From positions 62,001 through 126,000 of the forward strand of contig CAZFEC010000003.1 of assembly GCA_964517435.1 (NCBI GenBank): DNA of 64,000 nt, in the 5' to 3' direction. The position numbers and the translations under genes were made by a program. Under the pieces are notes generated by a model that was not told where the DNA came from, searched no databases, and saw only the letters and a program-made list of their open reading frames with translations. This stretch comes from BS150m-G50 sp964517435. Lineage in GTDB: Bacteria; CAIWAD01; BS150m-G50. Positions 1 to 9,051 of this stretch are shown here, in pieces (the stretch's first letter is position 1; each line of letters begins with the position of its first letter).

Positions 1-9
1 NNNNNNNNN

Positions 10-30
10 GGGCGGGTTTCAAACCCGCCC
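10..30. repeat. REP-like GC-rich palindrome at contig edge
   Basis: Two perfect 10-base arms, GGGCGGGTTT and AAACCCGCCC, are separated by a single C. The element directly abuts the run of N that opens the window and is followed by CTAC. It lies just downstream of the minus-strand gene ending at 51, so its hairpin could also end that transcript, although no T tract follows. GC-rich palindromes of this kind are often dispersed between genes, which would explain why the assembly breaks here. Confidence 0.6.
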
Positions 31-50
31 CTACATCTTTGCCCCAACCG

Positions 51-1547
51 CTACCGGATCAGTGTCATCTTACGCGTCGCCTCGGCGCCACCCGATCTGA
101 GACGATAGAAATACACGCCTGACGCTAATTCGCTGCCGTCAAAGTCGATCCGGTGGTTACCGGCCGCCAGATGGCCGGCCACCGGCAGCGCCACCGGTTC
201 TCCCCGCAGGTTGAACAACCGCAGCTCGGTATAGCCGGGTGCGCTCAATTCAAAGCGGAAGGTAGTGCGAGGATTGAATGGATTCGGATAGTTCGGTTCC
301 AGGCGCAGGGCGGCCGGTTGGCGGAATTCGGTCGTCTCACCGCAACAGGGCACCCAGACCGGATGGCCGACACTCGCGATCGGCTGACCGCCGGCGTAGA
401 GAGTGAAATGCGGTTCCAGCCAATTGTCGCAGGGAGCGCCTGTCGCCCGCAGCGCGAACAGCGCGCTGCCTCGCTCGCCGGGTACCAGTCGCGGCGGCTG
501 GAGAGGCTGCAACTGATCGCATCCATCCCAGAGCAGCCCCGGCGGTAGTACGGCCTGCACGAAGAGCGGTTGACTGACAACTTCGCCCCGGTTCCACGCC
601 GACAACCGCAGCGCGATCGTTTCCGGCATCAGCTCACCCTCCACACAACCGTATTCTGCGGCACTCGTGACGGTAACGGTCGGGAGCGAATCAACCGCGC
701 ATGTGCGGGGGGAACCGTAGAGGGTACTCCAACCGCAGTCTGCTCCCGGCGGTAGTACACCCTCTTCCCAGTTGATGACTACGGCGGCGTCGTAGTAGGT
801 CGCATTCTCCCGCAACGGCTCCGGATCATTCCGGTAGAGCGGCGCCCACTCCCCGATCAGGAAGCGAGCCGGCGGCGTGACGCCGGAACCGGAGAGAATG
901 CCGCAGGCGGCCGGTGTCGCGGCGGGGGCGGGAGCGCATGACCGGACCTCCCAGACCGCTGGCATCGCAGCGGGCTGATCACAACACTGCTGAAGTGGCA
1001 GCAGCCCGCCCGTGGTCCCGATCATGGCACAATCATTGTCTCCCTGCTGCGGATCCAGCAACAGGGACAGCTCCACCTCGCGCGGGAAGTCGCCCAGGTT
1101 GCGTGAGGTGAAATCGATCCGCAACACTTGCCGGCCGCCCATCAACGTCACTACGGTAAGATCCTGCTGCAACCGCACCGAAGACGCCCGCCAGATCGTG
1201 CGAATTCCACCGGCATGAGAGTGGGGCTGACCGAGCATCTCCAACGCGCGACAGACGATCGTGGCCGTTGAGTAGCAGATGCCGTCCACCTGCAACCGCA
1301 CTCCGCCGCTCCAGGGCGTGCGTTCCCAACCGTAGAGTAAACCGACGCCATCCGGCTCAGCGACAGTGAAACACCCGTTGGCGAGACTGACCCGCAGGCT
1401 TAACCGATCATCATCCAGTTGAATGAAATCCGTCGGACCGCCGGCCGGCGCCCCCTGCCGCTTCCAGCCGTCATAATCGGTAAGGTCGCCTGCCCGCAGG
1501 AGCGACGCCAGCAGCACAACGACGGTACAGATTGAACCTAACAACAC
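51..1547 (-). CDS. Secreted protein with C-terminal PNPFNP-type (T9SS type A-like) sorting domain
   Basis: This 498-residue protein begins with a GTG codon preceded by a strong AGGAGGAGG ribosome site. Residues 1 to about 19 form a signal peptide (LLGSICTVVVLLASLLRAG). No catalytic domain is recognised in the body, which is rich in Cys, Pro and Trp. The last 80 residues or so start at NYPNPFNPRTTFRFEL and contain LRLFNLRGEPV and SGVYFYRLRSG, ending in KMTLIR. This is the classic type A sorting domain of FCB bacteria, which directs export through the outer membrane and is usually cleaved. The protein is therefore probably surface-exposed or released. It stands alone on the minus strand, divergent from the HD-like gene. 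Sorting-domain call strong; function of the body unknown. Confidence 0.85.
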   Translation of the reverse strand: MLLGSICTVVVLLASLLRAGDLTDYDGWKRQGAPAGGPTDFIQLDDDRLSLRVSLANGCFTVAEPDGVGLLYGWERTPWSGGVRLQVDGICYSTATIVCRALEMLGQPHSHAGGIRTIWRASSVRLQQDLTVVTLMGGRQVLRIDFTSRNLGDFPREVELSLLLDPQQGDNDCAMIGTTGGLLPLQQCCDQPAAMPAVWEVRSCAPAPAATPAACGILSGSGVTPPARFLIGEWAPLYRNDPEPLRENATYYDAAVVINWEEGVLPPGADCGWSTLYGSPRTCAVDSLPTVTVTSAAEYGCVEGELMPETIALRLSAWNRGEVVSQPLFVQAVLPPGLLWDGCDQLQPLQPPRLVPGERGSALFALRATGAPCDNWLEPHFTLYAGGQPIASVGHPVWVPCCGETTEFRQPAALRLEPNYPNPFNPRTTFRFELSAPGYTELRLFNLRGEPVALPVAGHLAAGNHRIDFDGSELASGVYFYRLRSGGAEATRKMTLIR

Positions 1548-1980
1548 GATACCTCCTCCTTCCAGTTTTGAGATATGGCAGTGGAGCAGGCAGGCAGGTG
1601 AAGCGGCTGCGACTGACGGGCTGTGCGCCGGCAGCAGCTACAGTCACAACGAATTCGCTACCGCAAACACCGTGCCGTCGCTACCGGCCGACGTCCAGAC
1701 TACGGCAATCGAATCTCTGACATCAGCTTACGGCAAGAGCGGCATTGACGACCGCCTGTCGCCGGGAGTGGAGGTATCAGGGAATGCCGGCGGAGCCGGA
1801 TCATTCCTGAAAATCAACCTGTCCAGACGGGTTGACAGAAACAGTTGGCATATTGTCAGGAGTCGCGTTATTCTATGTCGCGAAAAGCGCTTTTAGCACA
1901 AGCCGCTACTTCAGCAGAGTCATACCGGCCTGCTGGCGACATGAGTTGCCTTTCTGAAACAGAAATAGAGGAGGAATCGC
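1548..1980. other. Divergent intergenic region
   Basis: About 430 bases separate two divergently transcribed genes. The first 10 bases hold the ribosome site of the minus-strand gene, and the last 20 hold GAGGAGG ahead of the ATG at 1981. A TTGACA hexamer at 1832-1837 faces the HD-like gene, but no convincing -10 lies 16-18 bases downstream. Short open frames here show no recognisable protein features and are not called. Confidence 0.5.
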
Positions 1981-2526
1981 ATGGACGCGACAGTAAAGGC
2001 ACTCTGGCCTGAACTGGACTGGATTGAGAACGAAGAGCTGCGCGAGCAGACCGCCAGGACCTGGGAACTTGCGTTCGCCCGCAGCCCGCTGGAGGCGGCG
2101 GACCTGGAGCGGATCCCTTTCACCCTGCTGGTGGAGAACTGCCGGGTCAGTTTCATGGCCCACAAGCGTGCCGTAGTGCATGTGGCTCGCGAAGCCGCCC
2201 TCAAGATGCAGCATTTCTTCGGCGACGAACTGCCGGTAGATATGGATACCGTGATCGCCGGCGCGATTCTGGCCGATGTCGGCAAGCTGCTGGAGTACGA
2301 TCTGGCAGATGGCGAAGCGCGGGTGAGTGATTTCGGACGCTACGTCCGGCATCCCTTTTCCGGCGTGGCGCTGGCCATGGAGTGCGGCGTACCGCAGGCG
2401 GTCTGCCACATCATCGCGGCACACGCGGGTGAGGGAGATATGGTTAAGCGTTCCACGGAGGCCTATATCGTCCACCATGCTGATTTCATGACCTTTCTGC
2501 CATTCAAGAGCCGTCTGGGTAATTGA
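1981..2526 (+). CDS. HD-domain-like protein with degenerate HD dyad
   Basis: This 181-residue protein matches the layout of small HD-superfamily phosphohydrolases. It has candidate metal-site histidines at 61 and 67, a central AILADVGKLLEY (97-106 region), RHP at 123-125, the AAHAGEGD block around 147-153 and VHHAD with D168. In active HD enzymes the central block reads HDVGK; here the His is Ala98, so only D99 of the dyad remains. The metal site may be incomplete, giving a regulatory or nucleotide-binding role, or another His may substitute. The start is clear: GAGGAGG precedes ATG at 1981. The prenyltransferase gene follows after 69 bases on the same strand. Fold call good, activity uncertain. 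Confidence 0.7.
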   Translation: MDATVKALWPELDWIENEELREQTARTWELAFARSPLEAADLERIPFTLLVENCRVSFMAHKRAVVHVAREAALKMQHFFGDELPVDMDTVIAGAILADVGKLLEYDLADGEARVSDFGRYVRHPFSGVALAMECGVPQAVCHIIAAHAGEGDMVKRSTEAYIVHHADFMTFLPFKSRLGN

Positions 2527-2595
2527 CGCGGTCCGACCGGTCCCAACCCAGACCAGGCCTATGCAAACAGCAAGTCTGAACCGAAAGAGGAGAAT

Positions 2596-3486
2596 ATGTC
2601 GACTGTCAAAAACTACTTCCTGGAAACCCGTCCCCAGTTTCTGCTGCTTTCCCTGATGCTGGTCCTGCAGGGCGTGGCGCTGGTGCACTACCTGCAGGTG
2701 GATATCAACTGGCTGTGGGCTGTCATCACGCTGCTGGGCGTGGTGCTGGCGCACACCGGTGTGAATGTGTTGAATGACTACTGGGATGCCAAACACGGTA
2801 TCGACGCCGCTACGCAGGCGACCCCTTTCAGCGGTGGTTCCGGTATAGTGCGCGACGGAGTGATTTCGCAGCGGGCGGCGCTCAACTACGGCCTGGTGGT
2901 AACCCTGGTGGCGCTGATCGCCGGTCTCTTTCTCTGCTGGCAGGCCGGCTGGCACCTGCTCGGTTACATCCTGATCGGGGGCGTCGCGGTGCTGTTCTAC
3001 AACACCGTGCTGGCGCGTCTGATGCTGGGTGAAATCGCGGCGGGACTGGCACTGGGAACCCTGGTCGTTCTGGGCACACTGGCGGTTCAGGGCGTTCCCC
3101 TCGCCGGTAAGCTGATCTGGCTGGCGGTACCGGCCGGATTGTTGACCCTCAATCTCCTGCTACTGAACGAGGTCCCGGATGCGGTCGCGGACAAGCAGGG
3201 CGGCCGCTTCCACTGGGTGATCGTTTTCGGACGCCGCGGCGCGTTGATTGTCTACACCGCTATCGTACTGTTGACCTTTTTGCTGATCGGCCTGGCTCCG
3301 CTGATGTTCGATGTCACCCGCTGGCTCTGGCTCGCTTTGATCGGCCTGCTGCCGGCCGTCGGAGCGATAAGCGGCGCTTTCAAGGCGGGAGACGACCTGG
3401 AAAAGTTCATCCCGGCCCAGGGTGCCAATGTGATGATGGTACTGGGTACCGATCTGCTGTTGGCGATCGGTTTCTTCCTGGGATAA
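2596..3486 (+). CDS. menA: UbiA-family prenyltransferase, MenA-like
   Basis: A 296-residue polytopic membrane protein. The first Asp-rich motif of UbiA enzymes is present as NDYWDAKHGID (residues 60-70) and the second as NEVPDAVADKQGGR near residue 200. These motifs bind the Mg2+-diphosphate of the prenyl donor. The motif spacing and SGGSG following the first motif resemble 1,4-dihydroxy-2-naphthoate prenyltransferase (MenA), which makes demethylmenaquinone, rather than UbiA of ubiquinone synthesis or haem O synthase. About eight or nine hydrophobic segments are visible. No other men genes lie in the window, so the quinone assignment rests on family resemblance. The ATG follows a GAGGAG ribosome site. 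Confidence 0.8.
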   Translation: MSTVKNYFLETRPQFLLLSLMLVLQGVALVHYLQVDINWLWAVITLLGVVLAHTGVNVLNDYWDAKHGIDAATQATPFSGGSGIVRDGVISQRAALNYGLVVTLVALIAGLFLCWQAGWHLLGYILIGGVAVLFYNTVLARLMLGEIAAGLALGTLVVLGTLAVQGVPLAGKLIWLAVPAGLLTLNLLLLNEVPDAVADKQGGRFHWVIVFGRRGALIVYTAIVLLTFLLIGLAPLMFDVTRWLWLALIGLLPAVGAISGAFKAGDDLEKFIPAQGANVMMVLGTDLLLAIGFFLG

Positions 3487-3508
3487 GACTCACCGCGGAG
3501 CTGCCCAC

Positions 3509-5017
3509 ATGCAGTTGAAGCGAAGCTGCGGACTCCTGTTGCCGGTAACCGCGCTGCCCTCCCCGGGCTGCTGCGGAGATCTCGGGCCCGCCGCCCGGCG
3601 CTGGCTGGAATTCTGCCGGGCCGCCGGTTGCAGCTGGTGGCAGATTCTGCCTTTCGGCCCCACCGGTTATGGCAACTCCCCCTATCAGTGCTACTCGGCA
3701 TTCGCCGGTAATCCGCTCTGGATCAGTCCGGAAGATCTGGCGACGGACGGTCTGATCGATCCACCCGACGCCTGCGAGGCGGCGCCTGAACGGGTTGATT
3801 ACCAGCGGGCCTGGCAAGCCAACCGGCTGCAGCTCACCGCCGCCTGGGACAACTTCCGGAAGCGGGAGTTTCCGGAACTGCGGCGCGACTTCGAACAGTT
3901 TCAGGCGGAGGAGCGGGAGTGGCTGGAAGACTATGCCCTCTTCATGGTGATTCGCGAGCATCACGACCGGCAGCCCTGGCGGAAATGGCCGCTGCCGTTG
4001 CGCCGGCGCGATTCGGATGCACTCGCCGCCTGGGCGGACGATCACACGGAAGAACTGCAGCGCGTCAACTTCGAGCAGTGGCTGTTTCACCGTCAGTGGC
4101 GACGGTTGCGCGAAGCCGCGGGGGAAGCCGGTGTCGGCATCATCGGCGATATCCCGATCTTCGTGGCGCTCGATTCGGCGGATGTCTGGGCGCAGCCTGG
4201 GCTTTTCAAACTGGACGCCAAGTTGCAGCCGCGGGTGGCGGCGGGCGTTCCCCCCGATTACTTCACCCCCGACGGCCAGCTGTGGGGCAATCCCATCTAC
4301 GACTGGGAGGAACTCGCCCGGCAGAACTACGCCTGGTGGGTGCGGCGGGTCAGGCACACCCTCCACCTGGTCGACCAGGTGCGTCTTGATCATTTTCGCG
4401 GTTTCGACGCCTGCTGGGAGGTCCCTCTGCCGGCCAGGAACGCCAGGCGAGGCGAATGGGTGCCGGCACCGGGGCGTGAGCTGCTGACGCGCCTGCGGAC
4501 GGAGCTGGGTGAATTGCCGTTTATCGCCGAAGACCTCGGCCTGATCACCCCGGCCGTACACCGCCTGCGCGATGATTTCGGACTGCCCGGCATGACGATT
4601 CTCCAGTTCGCTTTCAATTCCGATCACACCAACAGTTTTCTGCCGCACAATTTCCGCCCGTACAGCGTCGCCTACAGCGGTACCCACGACAACGACACTA
4701 CCCGCGGCTGGTGGGAGGAGAGCAGCCGGCCGCAGGAACGCAAGCAGGCGCTGGCTTACCTGCGTTCGACACCGGAGCACATCGTGGCCGACATGGTACG
4801 CACCCTGATCGCTTCGACGGCGCGCTTGACCGTTATCCCACTGCAGGATCTGCTCGAACAGGACGGTTCCGCCCGGATCAATCTACCCGGTACCAGCACC
4901 GGCAACTGGGAATACCGGTGCCGCGCCCGGGATTTGGCTCCGGAACTGGCGGCCGCCTTCCGCGATCTCAACCAGCTGTACGGCCGGGTACCGGACTCCC
5001 CTGAAGCAGCCGGATAA
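3509..5017 (+). CDS. malQ: 4-alpha-glucanotransferase (amylomaltase), GH77
   Basis: A 502-residue cytoplasmic enzyme that transfers alpha-1,4-glucan segments between maltooligosaccharides and supports glycogen or maltodextrin turnover. GH77 landmarks are seen in order: the N-terminal WWQILPFGPTGYGNSPYQ, GDIPIFVALDSADVWAQP, GVPPDYFTPDGQLWGNP, VRLDHFRGF with nucleophile D294, FIAEDLG with acid/base E341, and SGTHDNDTTRGWW with H393 and D394. The length matches bacterial amylomaltases. The start ATG lies 22 bases after the prenyltransferase stop, with CGGAGC as a modest ribosome site. No other glycogen genes are adjacent. Confidence 0.95.
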   Translation: MQLKRSCGLLLPVTALPSPGCCGDLGPAARRWLEFCRAAGCSWWQILPFGPTGYGNSPYQCYSAFAGNPLWISPEDLATDGLIDPPDACEAAPERVDYQRAWQANRLQLTAAWDNFRKREFPELRRDFEQFQAEEREWLEDYALFMVIREHHDRQPWRKWPLPLRRRDSDALAAWADDHTEELQRVNFEQWLFHRQWRRLREAAGEAGVGIIGDIPIFVALDSADVWAQPGLFKLDAKLQPRVAAGVPPDYFTPDGQLWGNPIYDWEELARQNYAWWVRRVRHTLHLVDQVRLDHFRGFDACWEVPLPARNARRGEWVPAPGRELLTRLRTELGELPFIAEDLGLITPAVHRLRDDFGLPGMTILQFAFNSDHTNSFLPHNFRPYSVAYSGTHDNDTTRGWWEESSRPQERKQALAYLRSTPEHIVADMVRTLIASTARLTVIPLQDLLEQDGSARINLPGTSTGNWEYRCRARDLAPELAAAFRDLNQLYGRVPDSPEAAG

Positions 5018-5136
5018 ATCTGTTGCTGTTTTGCGGGTCTCGGTCTAGGTTAAAAAGATCAGAATGATACTGTCCAGCCGCCTTCCGCGGTTCCGCCGCC
5101 GGCCGGTGCTGGATAAAAAATGGATAGAGGAGCAAT

Positions 5137-7455
5137 TTGACCGACCGACGTTTCCCACTGCTCTGGCTGCTGGTCCTCCTGCTTGCCTGGGGCGGAACCA
5201 CCCTGGCTCAGGAAAGCGAGTTCACCATCCTGGGTCTCAGTGTTGAGGGCAATGAACTCACCGACGCCAATCTGATCCTGCTTAACAGCGGTCTCGGAGT
5301 CGGCGACCACATCACACTGCTCGATCTGCAGAACGCCATGCATCAACTCTGGAAGCTGGGCCGCTTCAGCGACCTGGAGATCGCCGAAGATCGGACCATC
5401 CAGAACGGCGTTTTCCTAGTGATCAGGGTTGTGGAACTGCCGTTGCTGGGCGAAGTGGAAATCGCCGGTTACAAGAAGCTGAAGAAGTACAAGATCGAGG
5501 AGGAGATCAACACCCTGATTCAGGCATCCCAGCCGATCCCCGCCAGCACGCCCTTCAACATCCGCCAGGCTTTGCTGGCTCTCTACCGGGAGGAGGGCTA
5601 CAACCTGGCCCAGGTGGAGGTGGAGATAGATAACGAAAATCCCGCCGCCGCCGTCTGCCGCATCTTCATCTCGGAAGGGAAGCATGTCCGCATACGCGAG
5701 ATCGAGTTTCACGGGCTGGTGGAGCTGAACCCGGACAAGCTGCGCAGGAAAATGAAGGAGACCCGCACCCGCCGCTGGTGGCGTTCCGGCAACTTCGATC
5801 GCGAGAAATACGAGGAAGACCTGCAGAAGGTGCTGGCCTACTGTCGCAATCACGGTTACAACGATGCCGCGGTCCTCTCCGATTCGCTCAGCTTCAGCGA
5901 TGAGGGCGACGACATGTTCATCCACGTCAACATGTATGAAGGCCCCTGCTATTACTTCGGCGAGATCAGCTGGAACGGCAATACCCTCTTCAACGACGAC
6001 TACCTTTCCGACCAGCTCGTCTTCAAGCAGGGGGATGTCTTCAATCAGGAAAAGCTGGATGAATCGGTACTGCAGAGGGTGCAGAATCTCTACTACGACA
6101 ACGGTTTCATCAACGCTTACATCGAGTATTCCCGCCAGCCGTCGACGGAGAACCGTCTGAACCTCAACTTCACCGTCCACGAAGGCAGCGAGTTCAAAGT
6201 CAAGAAGATCATCATCCAGGGCAACGACAAGACCAAGGAGAAGGTGATCCGGCGGGAGATGGTACTCTATCCCGGCGATACCTTCAACCGGGGCAAGCTG
6301 GATCGTTCCTTCCGCAACATCATGATGCTGAACTACTTCAGCAACGTGGTTCCTGATGTCGAGATCTCCGGTTCGGAGCAGGTCAACCTGATCATGGATG
6401 TGGCCGAGAAAGGCACCGACAACATCCAGATGTCAGCCGGCTACTCCGGCCGCGATGGCATGATCGGCCAGATCGGTTTCGGGATGAAGAACTTCCTCGG
6501 CAACGGCCAGGAGATGGATTTCAGCTGGAACTTCGGTTACAAGTACCGGGCGCTTTCGCTGTCCTTCACCGAACCCTATCTCTGGGACACGCCCACTCTG
6601 GCCGGTTTCCGTGTCTACGACATGCAACGGGGCGGCGCTTATTACGACTTCGATTTCCGCGAGCGCGGTTTCTCGATGACGCTGGGCCGCAAGCTGTCCT
6701 GGCCGGACGACTATTTCCGGATCACCGGACGTTACAGCCTGGAAGAGGTGGTGTACTCGAATTTCGACGAGGGTTTCAATTACGAACGCAACAACTTGCG
6801 GGAGAACGACCCGCAGTATTCCAGCGTCTTCACGCTGATCCTGACCCGCGATTCCAAAAACCGGGTGGAATATCCCACGCGGGGAACCACTTTCACGCTG
6901 ACGGGGCAGCTGAGCGGCGGCCTGCTGGCCGGCGACGAACACTTCCAGAAGTACACCCTCGAATACAAGTGGTACCAGCAGAGCCTGTTCAAACTGGTCA
7001 GTGCCACCAGCGTGCTGGGGGGAGTCGTCGACGGACTGCGGGTAGGGCAGTATGTGCCTTACCTGGACCGCTTCTACATGGGCGGCACCGGCCTCGGCAT
7101 GGGTACGCCACTGCGCGGTTACGACGAACGCCAGGTCGGACCGATGACCGACGGACTGCCGGATGGCGGCCGCGCCATGCTCAAGTGCTCCTGGGAACTG
7201 CGACGCAGCCTGGTGGAAACCGACATGACCGTCTACCTGCTCGCTTTCGCGGAGGCGGGCAACGTCTGGCCCCGTTTCAATGCCGCCAGCCTGGGCAGTA
7301 TGCGGCGCAGCACCGGTTTTGGTCTGCGTATGTTCATGCCGATGATCGGCCTGATCGGCATTGATTTTGGCTACGGCTTCGACTACTTCGACGCCGAAAC
7401 CGGCTTACGCAAAGGCAAGTGGTATCCCCACTTCCAGTTCGGCCGCACCTTCTGA
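5137..7455 (+). CDS. bamA: Outer membrane protein assembly factor BamA
   Basis: A 772-residue Omp85 protein that folds and inserts beta-barrel proteins into the outer membrane. The start is TTG at 5137, chosen because GAGGAG sits five bases upstream and a signal peptide follows directly (LLWLLVLLLAWGGTTLAQE). Residues of about 28-435 hold POTRA domains, visible as repeats of the type FKVKKIIIQGNDKTKEKVIRRE. From about 440 the sequence becomes an aromatic-rich beta barrel with GMGTPLRGYDERQVGP, the conserved barrel loop region, and it ends in FGRTF with a terminal Phe. It heads the envelope operon bamA-skp-lpxD-lpxC/fabZ-lpxA, an order seen in many Gram-negative bacteria. Confidence 0.95.
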   Translation: MTDRRFPLLWLLVLLLAWGGTTLAQESEFTILGLSVEGNELTDANLILLNSGLGVGDHITLLDLQNAMHQLWKLGRFSDLEIAEDRTIQNGVFLVIRVVELPLLGEVEIAGYKKLKKYKIEEEINTLIQASQPIPASTPFNIRQALLALYREEGYNLAQVEVEIDNENPAAAVCRIFISEGKHVRIREIEFHGLVELNPDKLRRKMKETRTRRWWRSGNFDREKYEEDLQKVLAYCRNHGYNDAAVLSDSLSFSDEGDDMFIHVNMYEGPCYYFGEISWNGNTLFNDDYLSDQLVFKQGDVFNQEKLDESVLQRVQNLYYDNGFINAYIEYSRQPSTENRLNLNFTVHEGSEFKVKKIIIQGNDKTKEKVIRREMVLYPGDTFNRGKLDRSFRNIMMLNYFSNVVPDVEISGSEQVNLIMDVAEKGTDNIQMSAGYSGRDGMIGQIGFGMKNFLGNGQEMDFSWNFGYKYRALSLSFTEPYLWDTPTLAGFRVYDMQRGGAYYDFDFRERGFSMTLGRKLSWPDDYFRITGRYSLEEVVYSNFDEGFNYERNNLRENDPQYSSVFTLILTRDSKNRVEYPTRGTTFTLTGQLSGGLLAGDEHFQKYTLEYKWYQQSLFKLVSATSVLGGVVDGLRVGQYVPYLDRFYMGGTGLGMGTPLRGYDERQVGPMTDGLPDGGRAMLKCSWELRRSLVETDMTVYLLAFAEAGNVWPRFNAASLGSMRRSTGFGLRMFMPMIGLIGIDFGYGFDYFDAETGLRKGKWYPHFQFGRTF

Positions 7456-7497
7456 TCCCTGATCGAGAGAATCATCAAACCAAATACGAGGACTGAA

Positions 7498-8037
7498 ATG
7501 AAGAGACTAATTCTGATCTGCTGCCTGTTTATGCTGGGCGCCGGCGTGGTGAACGCGCGCGACCTGAAAATCGGCATTGTCGACTCCCAGGCCATTCTGG
7601 CCAACTACGATGAGTACAAAAACGCGATGGCGCTGCTCCAGGAGGAGAAGATCGGCTGGGACCGGCAGATCATGGAGCTGGAGCAGAGCATCCAGCAGGC
7701 CCAGGAAGAGTATCAGACTCAATCCACCATGATGACCGAGGACTGGAAACGCCAGAAAGAGGCCGCGATCGAACAGCTGCTCAACGAGTATCAAAACCTG
7801 CAGGTTGAAATCTACAACGAGGAAAGCGGCAGGTTGCTGCAGCGCCACACCCAGTTGATCAATCCCATCATCGAGAAGATCAACGAAGGCATCGCGAAGG
7901 TTGCCGAAGAAGGCGGCTACGACCTGATTCTGGATAACTCCGCCTCCGCGATGTCGGTTGTAGTCTATCTCTCCGACGACGCGCAGGATGTCAATCTCTC
8001 CGAAAGGGTGCTGGAAGTACTGCGGGAAACCAACTGA
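7498..8037 (+). CDS. skp: OmpH/Skp-family periplasmic chaperone
   Basis: A 179-residue protein with a signal peptide (MKRLILICCLFMLGAGVVNA) followed by DLKIGIVDSQAILANY, the typical OmpH opening. A long charged and Gln-rich helical stretch (about residues 40-125) would form the tentacle coiled coil. The C-terminal part, with GGYDLILDNSASAMSVVVYLSD, returns to the beta body, as in Skp. Skp holds unfolded outer membrane proteins and passes them to BamA, which fits its place directly after bamA. It is followed with no gap by lpxD. Confidence 0.9.
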   Translation: MKRLILICCLFMLGAGVVNARDLKIGIVDSQAILANYDEYKNAMALLQEEKIGWDRQIMELEQSIQQAQEEYQTQSTMMTEDWKRQKEAAIEQLLNEYQNLQVEIYNEESGRLLQRHTQLINPIIEKINEGIAKVAEEGGYDLILDNSASAMSVVVYLSDDAQDVNLSERVLEVLRETN

Positions 8038-9051
8038 ATGAAACTCGCGCGGCTGGCTGAACTGGTCGACGGGCGCATCCTCGGCGATCCAGAGCTGGAA
8101 ATCGAGGGAGTCGCCGGACTGACGTCGGCGACCCCGGAGCAGATCTCCTTCATCGCCAATCCCCGTTACAGTTCGGAAGCGACACAGAGCCGGGCCGGTG
8201 CGTTGATCACCAGGCAGAAGCAGCCCGGTTTCAGCGGCAGCCAGCTGCTCGTTCCCGATCCCTACCACGCCTTCGCCCGTATTCACAATCACTTTCATCC
8301 GCTGTGCCGCGACTATGGCAGCGGTGTCCATATTGACCTGCCGCCGGATGTCGAGCTGGGGGCGGGGGTTTACATCGCCCCGGGCGTGGTGCTGGAGCGG
8401 GACGTGCGCGTGGGTGACGGTTCGGCGTTGTTGCCGGGTGTGGTCATCGGCCGTGGCGTGAGCATCGGGCGTGATTGTATTCTGCACTCCGGCACCGTGG
8501 TCAGGGAAGGGTGCCGTCTCGGCGACGGCGTCATCCTGCAACCCCGGGTCGTGATCGGCAGCGATGGTTTCGGCTTCGCGCCGGACCTGGCCGGAGGCTT
8601 GCTCAAAATCACCCAGGCGGGCGGCGTCCGGCTGGAGGACCTGGTGGAGATCGGGGCCGGTTCCACCGTCGACCGTGGCACCAGTGGTGACACCCTGCTC
8701 GGAGAGGGGGTGAAGATCGACAACCTGGTGCAGATCGCGCACAATGTCACTATCGGCCCCTGGACGGTGATCGCCGCCCAGACCGGCATCTCCGGATCTA
8801 CCACGATCGGCAGCGGTTGCCAGATCGGCGGCCAGGTCGGGATAGTCGGTCATCTGCGGATCGGGAACCGGGTCCGCATCGGAGCGCAGTCGGGAGTCAC
8901 GACCGACCTGCCGGACGGCGCCGTCGTTTCCGGCTATCCGGCGCGGGAACACACATTGGCGTTGCGGATTCAGGCGGCCATCCAGAAGCTGCCGGAGCTG
9001 CGCCGGACGGTCAGTCAACTCAAGCGGGAAATACGAGAACGCGATGTTTAA
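8038..9051 (+). CDS. lpxD: UDP-3-O-acylglucosamine N-acyltransferase
   Basis: This 337-residue enzyme adds the N-linked acyl chain to UDP-3-O-acylglucosamine, the third committed step of lipid A synthesis. The N-terminal uridine-binding domain covers about residues 1-100. The rest is a left-handed beta helix of hexapeptide repeats, for example IGAGSTVDRGT, and carries the catalytic-region motif VQIAHNVTIGP. A C-terminal helix follows. The ATG abuts the stop of skp (TGAATG), so translation is probably coupled, and the end overlaps lpxC by eight bases. Confidence 0.95.
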   Translation: MKLARLAELVDGRILGDPELEIEGVAGLTSATPEQISFIANPRYSSEATQSRAGALITRQKQPGFSGSQLLVPDPYHAFARIHNHFHPLCRDYGSGVHIDLPPDVELGAGVYIAPGVVLERDVRVGDGSALLPGVVIGRGVSIGRDCILHSGTVVREGCRLGDGVILQPRVVIGSDGFGFAPDLAGGLLKITQAGGVRLEDLVEIGAGSTVDRGTSGDTLLGEGVKIDNLVQIAHNVTIGPWTVIAAQTGISGSTTIGSGCQIGGQVGIVGHLRIGNRVRIGAQSGVTTDLPDGAVVSGYPAREHTLALRIQAAIQKLPELRRTVSQLKREIRERDV

